64,000 bases of DNA from Phallusia mammillata (lineage: Eukaryota > Chordata > Ascidiacea > Phlebobranchia > Ascidiidae). The stretch lies in contig QLIY01000190.1 of NCBI GenBank assembly GCA_003260075.1, positions 6,520 to 70,519 of the forward strand, in the 5' to 3' direction. A model generated the notes under the pieces. The model had not been told where the DNA came from and ran no database searches. It worked only from the letters and a program-made list of their open reading frames with translations. Below, piece by piece: positions 9,334-19,700 of the stretch. Position numbers and translations under genes: made by a program. How positions within the stretch are numbered: position 1 is the first letter of the stretch; every line of letters begins with the position of its first letter.

Positions 9334-12300
9334 ATGCCCAGAAAGCAGGAAGTATGGTGGCCCTGCAGCCTAGTAGTGGTTTTTATCATGGCGTTAGCAT
9401 TAGTTACAGTTTCGGGGAGTTTGTATGACAAATGGCAATGCGAAGCACCGGTCATGAAAACTTACAAGTCAGTAACTGTCAGAAGCCTGAAATTGGACTT
9501 TAATATAGTTGGACATTCGAGCTGGATGACTGTACCAATGAAATACATCACCTGCAGCAAACGTGCTTTGCAAAGGATTCCAAGAGGACTCGATAGCAAT
9601 GTGCAAATTCTTAACTTAAATGACAATCTGATCAGATATGTCGGTGAAAGCGATTTCGACGGTTATAAATCTGTACAGGTAATCAGTATTTTGAACAACT
9701 GCGTTTACTTCGATTTTTATTATGTGAAGCCACCCTGTCATGGCTATTTGACGTTTCATCCGAAGGCTTTTTCAGGTTTGAGGAACTTAAAGGTTCTTGA
9801 TTTAAGTTCAAATCACTTATTGACCTTACCTGCTTTTCCCGAGTCTTTGCAGGTCTTACACGCTTCCTATACTTCCATGTTACCAATGAACGGATCCGAG
9901 TTGTCCAATTTATTTAACCTTCAAGTTTTGCACATGTCCGCTAACTGCGTACTGGGTGACAGAAAAAACATGTGCCAAGGAAACTTTTCGATACACGGCA
10001 AACTGTTCGCCAAACCACAGCACCATATGAAGTTTGTTGATTTAAGCTACAACCAGTGGACCCAAGTGCCAAATTATTTGCTTCTTCCCAGCATGATTTC
10101 GATAAAGATTCGCGGAAACCCGATTCATAGACTGAAAGTTACTGACTTTTCAACGAGTGTTAGTTTAACTACTCTAGTTTTTTCATGGACTTCACAATAC
10201 GATTTTGTTCCACTTACGATAGAACCAGGTGCTTTGGATAGTTTAACACAGCTGCGTCACCTTTATTTGTCTGGAAACATGCTCACAACCTTACCTGAAG
10301 GATTTTTGCGCAATCAGCGCTCCTTGCAACATCTGGACTTGGCGTTTAACTGTTTTAAACGACTGGCAACCGACCCAATCATGATTGCTCCCTTACCTAA
10401 TCTTGAGTCTCTAAAGCTTGGAGGAAATAACCGCTGCCCAGGTGGGCGGTTCCCAAAACGCCCAGTGGTTGACAAAATTTTTATCGGGAAATCCTTCTCC
10501 AATTTCCCGTCGTTGAGGTCATTGTGGTTTGGGGCTCCGAGAGGAACGACATGGACACAAAAGTATCTCAAGTTCGGAATAAAGTATCGTACAGTGACAT
10601 CAGAGAGCTTCGAGGCATTGAAACAATTGAAAAACTTAACTATGCTGAACTTTGCTACAAGTGGAATTGAAAATCTGGACATGTCCGCTTTAGCAGATTT
10701 AGAAAAACTTTCAGATATCGACTTAAGAAATAACGAGATATCCAGCGGCATTCAAATCATTCCTTTCAGAAATAAAACAACAACCTTAAAGCAAAGAAAA
10801 GGCGTGAAATTGGCTAATGCGCCTGTTTCATTGCAGAGAAACAGCATTAGCAGTTTGGGGTCGTTTGATTTCAGTTATTGGTATTTTGCAACTTCAATGG
10901 ACCTCTCATACAACAGAATAAATTATGTGTTAAACACGACTTTTAGTCACTGGGTCAATCTACGCTCATTGGATTTGCGCTACAATCCAATACGGATGAT
11001 CGAACCCGGATCTTTTACTAGACTAGCAAATCTACATAACATTCAGATTTTTAAACGAACGTATTCTACTGAAATGTCGTTACAATTCCTCAATAGCCTG
11101 AGTACAAACGTAACCTTGCGATATGGCGGCAGATATAATGATCTCTACTACATGATTGCCAGGTATTTGCAAAACGGTGACAACTTTACCAATGTGATGC
11201 ATGCTGATTTTTCCGACACAACTGTGCCACTGTACGTCATAAGCAGAAACCGACCCGTTTATTCACTTTTTCCTAATCTTGTCACAATCAAACTTCAACG
11301 AGCAAAGATTCACTTTTCGCTGGGTAGCAATTTCTTTCACGGTGTTCCCAACCTGACAGAGTTGGATTTGAGTCAAAATATATTGCAGGAATTTCCTTAC
11401 CACGCTGTGGCCAAGCTTACAAGTTTACAACGCCTCGATGTTTCTCAAAACTCGATAGAAACTTTGAACGCTTCTGTTACATTAACCTGTCCGCATTTAA
11501 AAATTCTCAAGATATCCAAAAACCTGATAAAGTCCTTTGAACCTAATAGCTTCCTGATAAACACTCTACGATCATTGGATGTAAGTCATAATCGTTTGAG
11601 GGATTTTCAAGGATTTGGAAAAGCAATTTTACAACAGCTCAAATACTTGGATTTGCGAGGCAACGATTTCAGTTGTGATTGCAATATAACTAATAACTTC
11701 GGTTGGCTCGTTCGCACTTCAGCCTACAGCAAACTACAGCTACCAGGATTTTTACCACGATGCCCTAGCGCAATGTTCGCGTATTATGGAGGGTGTGTCG
11801 CTTGTCAATCGTCTCTTTCCAAAATTCCTGGCTCAGTATTTGAATACAGTTCCTCGTTCGCCTGCCAATCCAGTCTTGCTTCCACGTTGACGTTCGCTTT
11901 TTCCATTGCAGTGCTTATATTCGTTACATCAGCTGGTGCGTTTGACAGCGACCAATTTCGGCGGTGGCTATCCACTTACGTTCACCGGGGTATAAGAAGA
12001 AAGCTTCAGGACGGCGACAATGAATATCGAGAACGGAATGTCTACACACACCACGCTTTTGTGTACTTCGATACAAGCAATCGGGAAATAGGGGAGTGGG
12101 TGGAAAACCGACTTGTGCCAGAGATGAACGATGGTTCCCCTAAACTGGAACTCGCAGTGCTCGGCAGAGACAATTTTTGCGGCTTAACTACCGTTAAACA
12201 AGTTCTCATGCGAATGGAGTCAAGCCGCAAAACTGTAATAATTCTGTCGGGCGATTTTGGCCGTAGTCGCCAGTGCAAGTATGTCATGTCGGTCCTGGAG

Positions 12301-12489
12301 AATTGGTTGTACAATACAGGAAAATACCGTTGTGTCTTGGTAACGTATGACACCTACTGCATAGCGGTACAGAACAGGTTTTTGCAATGGCGACAGACAG
12401 TAAAACCTGATTGTGTGCTCCATTATCCGAACGATCCTGACAAGGCTGAGTTGTTCTGGGAAGCAATGAGAACGGCTCTTCTGACATAG
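9334..12489 (+). CDS. Toll-like receptor (LRR ectodomain, TM, TIR), single exon
   Basis: One open frame of 1051 residues from the ATG at 9334. It begins with a signal peptide (hydrophobic core LVVVFIMALALVTVSG). The ectodomain holds many leucine-rich repeats (for example LKVLDLSSNHLLTLP, LRHLYLSGNMLTTLP, LTELDLSQNILQEFP) and closes with an LRR-CT having CDC and later cysteines. One transmembrane segment sits at about 850-871 and a cytoplasmic TIR domain at about 903-1051. Family knowledge: such receptors dimerise on ligand binding and signal through MyD88-type adaptors to NF-kB. TIR box 1 is HHAFVYFD, box 2 is LGRDNFCG and box 3 is LFWEAM. The BB loop lacks the Pro of the usual RDxxPG, so adaptor preference may differ. 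The upstream in-frame codon at 9307 is GTG and not a likely start. Fragments of this gene flank it on both sides. Confidence 0.93.
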   Translation: MPRKQEVWWPCSLVVVFIMALALVTVSGSLYDKWQCEAPVMKTYKSVTVRSLKLDFNIVGHSSWMTVPMKYITCSKRALQRIPRGLDSNVQILNLNDNLIRYVGESDFDGYKSVQVISILNNCVYFDFYYVKPPCHGYLTFHPKAFSGLRNLKVLDLSSNHLLTLPAFPESLQVLHASYTSMLPMNGSELSNLFNLQVLHMSANCVLGDRKNMCQGNFSIHGKLFAKPQHHMKFVDLSYNQWTQVPNYLLLPSMISIKIRGNPIHRLKVTDFSTSVSLTTLVFSWTSQYDFVPLTIEPGALDSLTQLRHLYLSGNMLTTLPEGFLRNQRSLQHLDLAFNCFKRLATDPIMIAPLPNLESLKLGGNNRCPGGRFPKRPVVDKIFIGKSFSNFPSLRSLWFGAPRGTTWTQKYLKFGIKYRTVTSESFEALKQLKNLTMLNFATSGIENLDMSALADLEKLSDIDLRNNEISSGIQIIPFRNKTTTLKQRKGVKLANAPVSLQRNSISSLGSFDFSYWYFATSMDLSYNRINYVLNTTFSHWVNLRSLDLRYNPIRMIEPGSFTRLANLHNIQIFKRTYSTEMSLQFLNSLSTNVTLRYGGRYNDLYYMIARYLQNGDNFTNVMHADFSDTTVPLYVISRNRPVYSLFPNLVTIKLQRAKIHFSLGSNFFHGVPNLTELDLSQNILQEFPYHAVAKLTSLQRLDVSQNSIETLNASVTLTCPHLKILKISKNLIKSFEPNSFLINTLRSLDVSHNRLRDFQGFGKAILQQLKYLDLRGNDFSCDCNITNNFGWLVRTSAYSKLQLPGFLPRCPSAMFAYYGGCVACQSSLSKIPGSVFEYSSSFACQSSLASTLTFAFSIAVLIFVTSAGAFDSDQFRRWLSTYVHRGIRRKLQDGDNEYRERNVYTHHAFVYFDTSNREIGEWVENRLVPEMNDGSPKLELAVLGRDNFCGLTTVKQVLMRMESSRKTVIILSGDFGRSRQCKYVMSVLENWLYNTGKYRCVLVTYDTYCIAVQNRFLQWRQTVKPDCVLHYPNDPDKAELFWEAMRTALLT

Positions 12490-12659
12490 TTGATCAAGAA
12501 AAAGTGTAAATTTGACCGTGTATTGCTAACCAGTCTGTATTGTCGTGAGGTGTTTGTTTGCTTTTCTGTACACGTTTTGTTTCTTTATTTGTACCAGATA
12601 TTACAAAAGTTTTAGGACAAATGAAATTGAATACACCAAGGTCAAGATGAGGGGCAAAT

Positions 12660-12749
12660 ACCTTACCGAGCACAGACTCCTGTCGTGGGTTCGAATCCCA
12701 CCGCGATTGACATTTTGAGATACTTGGAAGGCAGATTTAACTCAATAAA
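12660..12749 (+). other. tRNA-like box in TLR 3' UTR, followed by poly(A) signal
   Basis: At about 12688-12704, GTGGG-TTCGAAT-CCCAC forms a perfect T-arm with a pol III B box (GGTTCGAATCC). Upstream, GGGCAAATACC is only a poor A box, and no anticodon arm or acceptor stem folds, so this is not a tRNA gene. It may derive from a tRNA-related SINE. The same block with a weaker T-arm lies at about 8625-8680 in the decayed copy, so it was part of the 3' UTR before duplication. AATAAA at 12744-12749, 255 bp after the stop, is the likely TLR poly(A) signal. Confidence 0.55.
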
Positions 12750-13214
12750 AGAACTGCGACGCATTGTGTTGTACATATTAGGAAATTTACATGGTAACCT
12801 GAAATTTCTTTTTAAAGAAGCACAGATTTAAAATGTTTTCGAAAGTTTGGCAAGTTACACATGAGAGTTCAAAATACCCGGTTGAAACTAAAGTAGCTTT
12901 GAGAGTAGCATGCAATGATAAATGCTGGGCAAGTTGTTTCATGTATTTCATTTTTGCTTTCACATCGAGTGCTGGAGAAAACTACAGGGGTGGGGTAAGT
13001 CGTTTAAAAAACACTTTGGAAACCGCTGATGGAACTGATCGACTGTAAAGAAAAAAAACTTAAGACACGAATGTGATAGAATGTACCTGAACGTTTTATA
13101 CACAATTCAAAACTGATTTTAATAACCTTGTAATTTAGTAGACAACCCGTCTAAAATCTAAATCTGTTTTTAACAGTTGTTAAGACATCATCAAAATTTA
13201 CATGTTAAAACACC

Positions 13215-13420
13215 CCCAATATTCACAATGAATTTGAACCCATGCATTGTAGGACCACCATACTTCCTGCTTCCTGGACATGACGTTTAAAAATGACAAT
13301 AAACCCACCGCTGTATGCTCATTGCTTCAAGAGGAAAGAACGTGGGCTGTAAGAACGAAACTTGTCTGTACTCACAGCAGCTATTGTTGTGGCTTTGAGA
13401 CGTCTCTTGTGTATTAAAAT
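13215..13420 (-). pseudogene. Inverted copy of the TLR 5' end (copy 1)
   Basis: Read on the minus strand this matches about 9178-9362: the upstream sequence, the region coding SYSPRSFLLKQ in another frame, the segment around the start codon, and the first few codons up to the tccatactt region. It stops there, with no LRR coding behind it. A duplicated and inverted piece of the receptor's promoter and start, probably not expressed as a receptor. Confidence 0.8.
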
Positions 13421-13610
13421 GCCGCTATTTATGCTGTTACTTTTTGGAAACAGTTTAAAATACATGCCATTACTTTGATGTCTATAACTAAACAAATGCG
13501 TAGTTCTAGTATAAATTGCCAAGCATTAAAATTAACAACTGCTCAACAGAACAAGAGAGTCAACGAAAATGATATAGAAATACGAGACAAAACTGACACA
13601 AACACAAGGA

Positions 13611-13784
13611 CAGTGTTTTTTTAAAGGTGTTTTGGGGGACCGAAACGGTCCCCCAAATTTCTCCAGCGGTTTCCCAAAATGGCTATTTAAGCAAATATGG
13701 CTATTTTTTGGTATTTAAATAAAACACTTGCGGTCTCTTAAAACTACTTAGCGGTCACCCAAACCAAACCTTAAAAAAACCCTG
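13611..13784. mobile_element. 174-bp hAT-like MITE with 8-bp target duplication
   Basis: The ends are related inverted repeats: cagtgtttttttaaagg on the left and, reversed, cagggtttttttaagg on the right. The element is flanked on both sides by the exact 8-bp duplication CACAAGGA (13603-13610 and 13785-13792), the size made by hAT transposases. Inside the left end is a perfect 12-bp-arm hairpin, tttgggggaccg-aaa-cggtcccccaaa (13631-13657). It has no coding capacity. It inserted between the two inverted TLR fragments. Confidence 0.8.
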
Positions 13785-13839
13785 CACAAGGATAGTCATT
13801 ATATCATTGAATTGTATTAAAGCTTTGATATTGTATTGC

Positions 13840-14000
13840 TGTAATCCTGTTTTCTTGGCATGATGGTTAAAAATGACAATAAACTCACTTCGGGATTTTT
13901 TCGATTCAAACGGATAATACGCAAGCGGCCGGAACTTTGAACGTTTGCAACAATATACTGACGTCTCAGCAGCTTTTGTTATGGTAATGACTCGATACAT
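13840..14000 (-). pseudogene. Inverted copy of the TLR 5' end (copy 2)
   Basis: On the minus strand, gtttattgtcatttttaacc is followed by atgccaagaaaacagga, which parallels the receptor start (codons MPRKQ). Homology upstream extends through the acaatagctg-like region to about 14000. The frame does not continue into LRRs. It is more diverged from the intact gene than copy 1 and was therefore probably made earlier or separately. Confidence 0.65.
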
Positions 14001-14215
14001 CTGAATTGAGATTTGCATTTTGCACTCATCCTTGCAGCTACGAGTTTATAAATACACAGCATTGTTTTGAATAGCCTATGGTTGAAAATTAAAGATTCCT
14101 GGAAGGTTACCTTTCCCAAAATAAACCTTCAAAATTAACAACCTTAAATAAAACATAATCTAACTGAACTGAAAGGTAAACTAGAGCGGAATAAATTAGA
14201 ATTTTGAGTTTAAAG

Positions 14216-16731
14216 CAGGGAGTCGAACCGGAACTGAACCCGAACCCGAACCCGAACCCGAACGCAAACCGAACCGAACCGAACCGAACCCGAACGGCTA
14301 AATATGATTTTCTAAAAACCCGAACCGGAGTTGAACCCCATATTTTGTTTGGCGTTGAACCCGAACCGGAACGAGCAAAAAAAATGCGGTCTGTTTTATA
14401 TTTTGTGATTTTTCTTCTTCAAAACAACGCACTGAAGAATACGCGAGATAACCACTGATCTCTATAAACCCTGGATTGCGCTACTCCGTTGAACGGTTGG
14501 GTGATTTTTGAAGCAAATTGAAGCGTAATGGCGGCTGAAAAGGAAGCCCCAAAAATGCATTGCGGGCAATGGGGAGAGAGAGGAAAAATGTCGATAAATT
14601 TTGTTTTAGGCATTTTTGTGGCGATTTTTTCAGATATGATCAGTAGTTTAATAGGACGCATGTATTCCAGTGTGTAATAACCTATAAATATGCGTAGATT
14701 GACTGTGAGGTGTAAGTATGTGTACTGGGAATTAAAACGTTTTTAAGTTAGTGTTGAAATAAATCTTTACTGAGTTGTAATAAATGTTTTTTTGTTCAAT
14801 ATGAGTAGTTTACATGCGTTCCTCTATATTTAAGACATAAATCCAACAAGAATGGCTCTTTCCTTCACACATGATGATGTGATACTTCATTTAACATCAT
14901 CTTGTGCTGATCCAAACTGCTGTTTTTGATTGTCACCAAAGTCTTGGAACTAAAATGTGACTTTAAAGTTTTTTAAAAGTTTGTTGCAGTAGGTTTAACA
15001 TTTTTACTTGTATGCTACAAACTGTAAACCTAGTATGCTCAATTTTTTTAGCTTATTTAATGTAACCTTTTCAGTTTGCAACCAACATGTGTAGAATAAA
15101 TTTTTGGTAAAATGTTTCGAATTCTCAAACTTAACTAAACTCCAAAATCTCAAAGAGATACATGTACATAAATGCATTTAAGACCTCACACCCAAATGAG
15201 ATGCCTATTTATGTACTATTTTAGTCAGAATCATGACATATTGTTTTATTTCCATTTCATTTCCATTCAATATGCAATTTCCTGCAAAAAAACATGCCTA
15301 CACAACACTCCAACACTTAAATTCTTTCTTGCAAAACAGGAATGAAGGCAACGATTACAAATGCACTATATAGGCAAGTTCATACAGATATCCTGCATTT
15401 ATTGTCAGATGCATCACTATTATTGGTGATCCCATTATAACAGATGGTGCATTCACCAGATAAAAAACCCTCAAAGTTGTTAATTAAGTTTAAAATGTGC
15501 AGCATATCATGTTACAGGCTATGTTTCAGAGATGATTACAAGACATACTTAGTCCTAGTAAAAGAGTATACACACAAAAAATATTTAATGTAATTCCAAT
15601 TCCTTCATAGTGTATTTGTTGTAGAAAAAGGCTGTATTGTAATCTTGCAGTGTCGTGAAGCTTGAGGGTGTGGGAAGAGACTAAAACATTTCCAGTGGAC
15701 TTTACCTAAGACAATTAATGTTGCTTATTGGAGAAACATAAACCCGATTGTGTCTGAAATGTTTAGAAACAACTTCATGAGAATTTTTAAATTTTATAAT
15801 AACACCAATTTTATAATAGATAATAAACACCCAAATCAAATGCACTCAATCAAGAAAAAAAGTCAAATACTGTTAAAAATATTTTGAGCAAAATAGTTGA
15901 AATATTATATTATTATTTTGTGTTTTTAATTAAAACGTTCAAACCACTTCCTCAAAATTTCCTGGAGTTTGATGACAGTCAAAAACAGCAGTTTGGATAA
16001 GCAAGGTAATGTCACACAAAGTATCACATCACCTTGTGTGAAAAAATAGCCATCTTGTTGGATTTAAGTCCTAAATACTTAAAAAAGCACGGAAATTACT
16101 TATATTGCACAAGAAACATTGATTACCACTCAGTAAAGATTTATTTCAACACTAACTTAAAAACGTTTTAATTTCCAGTACACATACATACACCTCACAG
16201 TCAATCTACGCATATTTATTGGTTATTACACACTGGAAGACATGCGTCCTATTAAACTACTGATCATATCTGAAAAAATCGCTATAAAAATGCCTAAAAC
16301 AAAATTTATCGTCATTTTTCCTCTCTCTCCCCATTGCCCGCAATGCATTTTTGGGGCTTCCTTTTGCAGCCGCCATTACGCTTCAATTTGCTTCAACCGT
16401 GACGGCCAGTAGCGCAATCCAGGGTTTATAGAGATCAGTGGAGATAACACATATAGCGCGTGTCAAAAATAAAAGTGCACGGGCAAAATGCTTTTGGAGT
16501 TTGATAAGGCCAGGTAGATGATGGGTAGAATTAAATTAAAACGCATGAAAATTTGAAACGGTTTAAAAACCGCAAACCGGTTCAGACCAGATAATTTGCC
16601 CAATACGGAACAAAACCCAAACCCGAAAATATACATTTTTAAAAACCTGAACCGAACCCGAACCCTTAAAAACAAAACCAAGTGAACCCGAACCGAACCT
16701 GAACCCACATCACAAGCGGTTCGACTCCCTG
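14216..16731. mobile_element. hAT-like element rich in GAACCC repeats, split by a second element
   Basis: The ends are CAGGGAGTCGAACCG and its reverse complement. They are flanked by an exact 8-bp duplication GTTTAAAG (14208-14215 and 16732-16739), which supports hAT-type insertion. The interior next to each end is a degenerate direct repeat of GAACCC/GAACCG hexamers. Without the inserted element at 14452-16441 and its target duplication, the original was about 515 bp and non-coding. A short ORF at 14204 is only the hexamer read in frame. Confidence 0.75.
14452..16441. mobile_element. Nested 1990-bp element with ~490-bp terminal inverted repeats
   Basis: The left arm (14452 to about 14945) and right arm (about 15955-16441) are inverted copies with scattered differences, starting CCACTGATCTCTATAAACCC. 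The flanks carry AGATAA (14446-14451 and 16442-16447), a 6-bp target duplication. The central kilobase is AT-rich with no ORF of note, so the element is non-autonomous. The long arms recall foldback-type elements; the superfamily is not clear from a 6-bp duplication. It landed inside the GAACCC-rich hAT-like element, giving relative insertion ages. Confidence 0.8.
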
Positions 16732-19700
16732 GTTTAAAGCCTTTATTGAGGCCATTGCCAGAATTACATGTTACACAGCAGTGGTCAGTAAAGAGCAAGA
16801 AAAACGCGTTTTGCAGGGTAATCACCGACAGGCGCACCGACAGCGGCAAAAATTCAATTTCAAGCGAAGGAGAGGTTTTGTTGCTAGACAGCACGTGCCC
16901 GTAGTAAACGAACGTCTGTGCATAATAGAAGGTGTGATAAAGGCACGGTGTCACACACAGTTGGAAGTGATAACGTTACATTTCCTGGCATCTTTTGTTG
17001 TAAATGTTTAGGGAAGTCTTCAGACACGCAGTGTCTGATAATATGGTTTATTTTACAGTGCCTGCAGATACGCAATTGTGCAGTTGTATGTGGATAATTT
17101 AAAAATTAGTTTGTGACATAAAATTGCATTGTGCTTAGCTGTGTAGACAAGCTTAAGTATATTTTATTGTTCTCGATTTTGTTTTGTTTTTACTTGGGTA
17201 AAAACTGTTAAAAAGTTTTCCACAAAAGGTAAGACATGACAAAATAAACACACACAAAATGTATTGTCTTGAATTTGGTTGACTTACTATTGTATTGAAG
17301 GATCTATGTTCATTTGCCAAAACTATCTGACAGACTAATATGGTTTAGTACAACTGTGTTATGCATATATACAGTTTAAATAAAAAAATCACCAATATGA
17401 ATGCAGTCAAGTTGATTTATATTTTGCTATGTTTGCATTGTTGAAGCTAGATGCCAATTAGTGCCATGTTTGGCATTGAATTGTCTCATATATGGATTTT
17501 TACATTACATGTACTGTAGTCCATAATTTAGTAATTATGCTTGAAATATGCTCGGCTAAAGTGCTCCCAATTACTGACGTTTTAAACACAATTAATTACA
17601 TGCTTATTATGCTTACTTGGCCTATGATATCATGTTTGATTGCATCTGTCTTTTAGCAGCAGTTGGAAATGTCAACAACAAAACAGGCCATGAGAGAGTT
17701 TTTACAGCAATGTACACAATCTGTGCTCATTATTTATGACTATGCTATTGTATGCTTTGGTGGTTTAATCTGATTATCATTTCATGTGCCAGCCTCAAGA
17801 GAATCATCTTTCAGCTGTCACAAGAAAATAATTGTATCCATTGTGGACAATAGAGAACTGAGTTTTGAGATCTCTGGTGGCCACTAAAGTTGTACTGGCA
17901 GCAGGCATTCAAACCACTTAGAACCATGTGACTCAGTGGCCACTTAAACTACATTCCAGTTATTTTCTAACCGTGTTTGAATAGCTACTTGAATTCGACT
18001 GGTCGGCTATCATTCATCGGGATTGCGAGCGCGGCAGGCAACACAGTGTATCGCTTTGTGTAAGACGTCGAGATTAATGGTTTGTTTTCGAAGTTGCAGT
18101 CTTGGCGCTAGCAATGGCAGTCGAGTTCGTTTCTCCGCAGCGCTGACAGGTCACAAGCGTTTGGAACTTGAAATTAACACATATGTTAGGAGGCTATGAT
18201 ATGGTATTGTGATGTGATGTGTTTGTTCATACCAGTTCCCCCATTGTGTTAATTTAAGTTAGTCAAAGGTGTTCGCTGGTTTTGGCGTCAAATTTACTCA
18301 AGTTTTTGCGTCAAAAATGGGCGTGTTTTTTTTCGATTATACAAAGGCAAACGCTCCGGAAAGGATAAATGAAGTTTGTATAAGATTTTAACTCGGTTGT
18401 ATAACTAAGATTGTGTTAAACACCGTTTCCGCGTACAACCGAATGGTCAACAAACTTGCGTATCTTCGAAAGGTTTATGACCTGTCCTATACCATTAGCC
18501 TACTATAAGTTTGCATTACCGAAGTTGTGACAGCATTGTACAAACCTTTCTAGTCGCTTACAATTCCACTTACTAAATTTACTTTTCGTGTGACAGGAGC
18601 CTTGATGTATTGCTTAGCTGGCCATCCAACGATCCTTGCATTGGATGAACGAGATGTTTGCCATGAATTATTCAGCCAATGTCATTACGCTGCAGCGCGC
18701 CAGGGCTTCGTAAAGAGGTTTTCGTAGACAAATCGTCTGCCCTTGCAAAACGAAATGCAGGTTGGCGGGGCAGCGTTCGTCGATACCACTTCGACTTTAT
18801 TGGTACAATTTAATTGAAATATTGCAAAGGAAGGGCGCCTTTTGTGTATCACTTTACCTTCCGCTTCTTAGATAGAATATTTATAGCCAGTTTCAAGAAA
18901 AAATTGCTGGTAATATAACTTTTAGTGTTTAGAACTTAGTGCCTTAATTACAAGCCTTTGAAAAAATACGTTGCCTGTTCCTATTCTCTAATAAACCCTT
19001 TCCCCATTTCTCTAAAGTAAATTTTGTTTAATGAAGTGCCAGTGGTTTATGGTACAAGGGAAAATGGTAAAAGGTTTCAATGTAGCAGTTTATCGACTCC
19101 GAAAAGCGAATCAATTTATGATTTTAAAGCGCATGTCTAGACCAAAGTTTTGCGAGGACTCCCTGGAGATCAGCATATAGAGGACGTTTTTAATTTCCGA
19201 ACTGCCTTTACCACAGAAAACGTAAAACTGCAAAAATAATGATGAAATGTCACTATAAATTGAAACTTGATCTAATTTGGGTATTAGTATTGCAAAAGGT
19301 GCCTTCTTCTTATAGGTACAGAAAAGTTGACAGAAAAGGGCTACATGCAGCCTGCAGGCAGCACGAAAGTTTGCTAGAGGTTTTTAATGGATGGTGCCTT
19401 GTTTTCTCAGCTTGTCAGCTTGTGGAGCAGACAGTCATTGACGTCACTCTACCGGGTTTTGTGTTTGTTGAGTTTTTTATTGCCCCAATTTCTTTGGAGA
19501 ACGCTCACTGTTCTGTCGCCGCTGGAACAGCTTGATATATCTAAACTGCCTACTAACGACGCCCGTATTGAATAGAACTGTGACACCATGTCCGGGTATA
19601 AAATCATGTAAATGTGGGCGATGAATTCCCCCCTGTCTGATTTATTGCTGTTGTTTTTTTACTTTTATTAGTTGCTGCTGGTCGTGCGAGGTCGTGCCAG

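Noticed and set aside
14204-14458. ORF of repeated Pro-Asn and Glu-Pro
   Set aside because: Reads the GAACCC hexamer repeat of a mobile element; not a gene.
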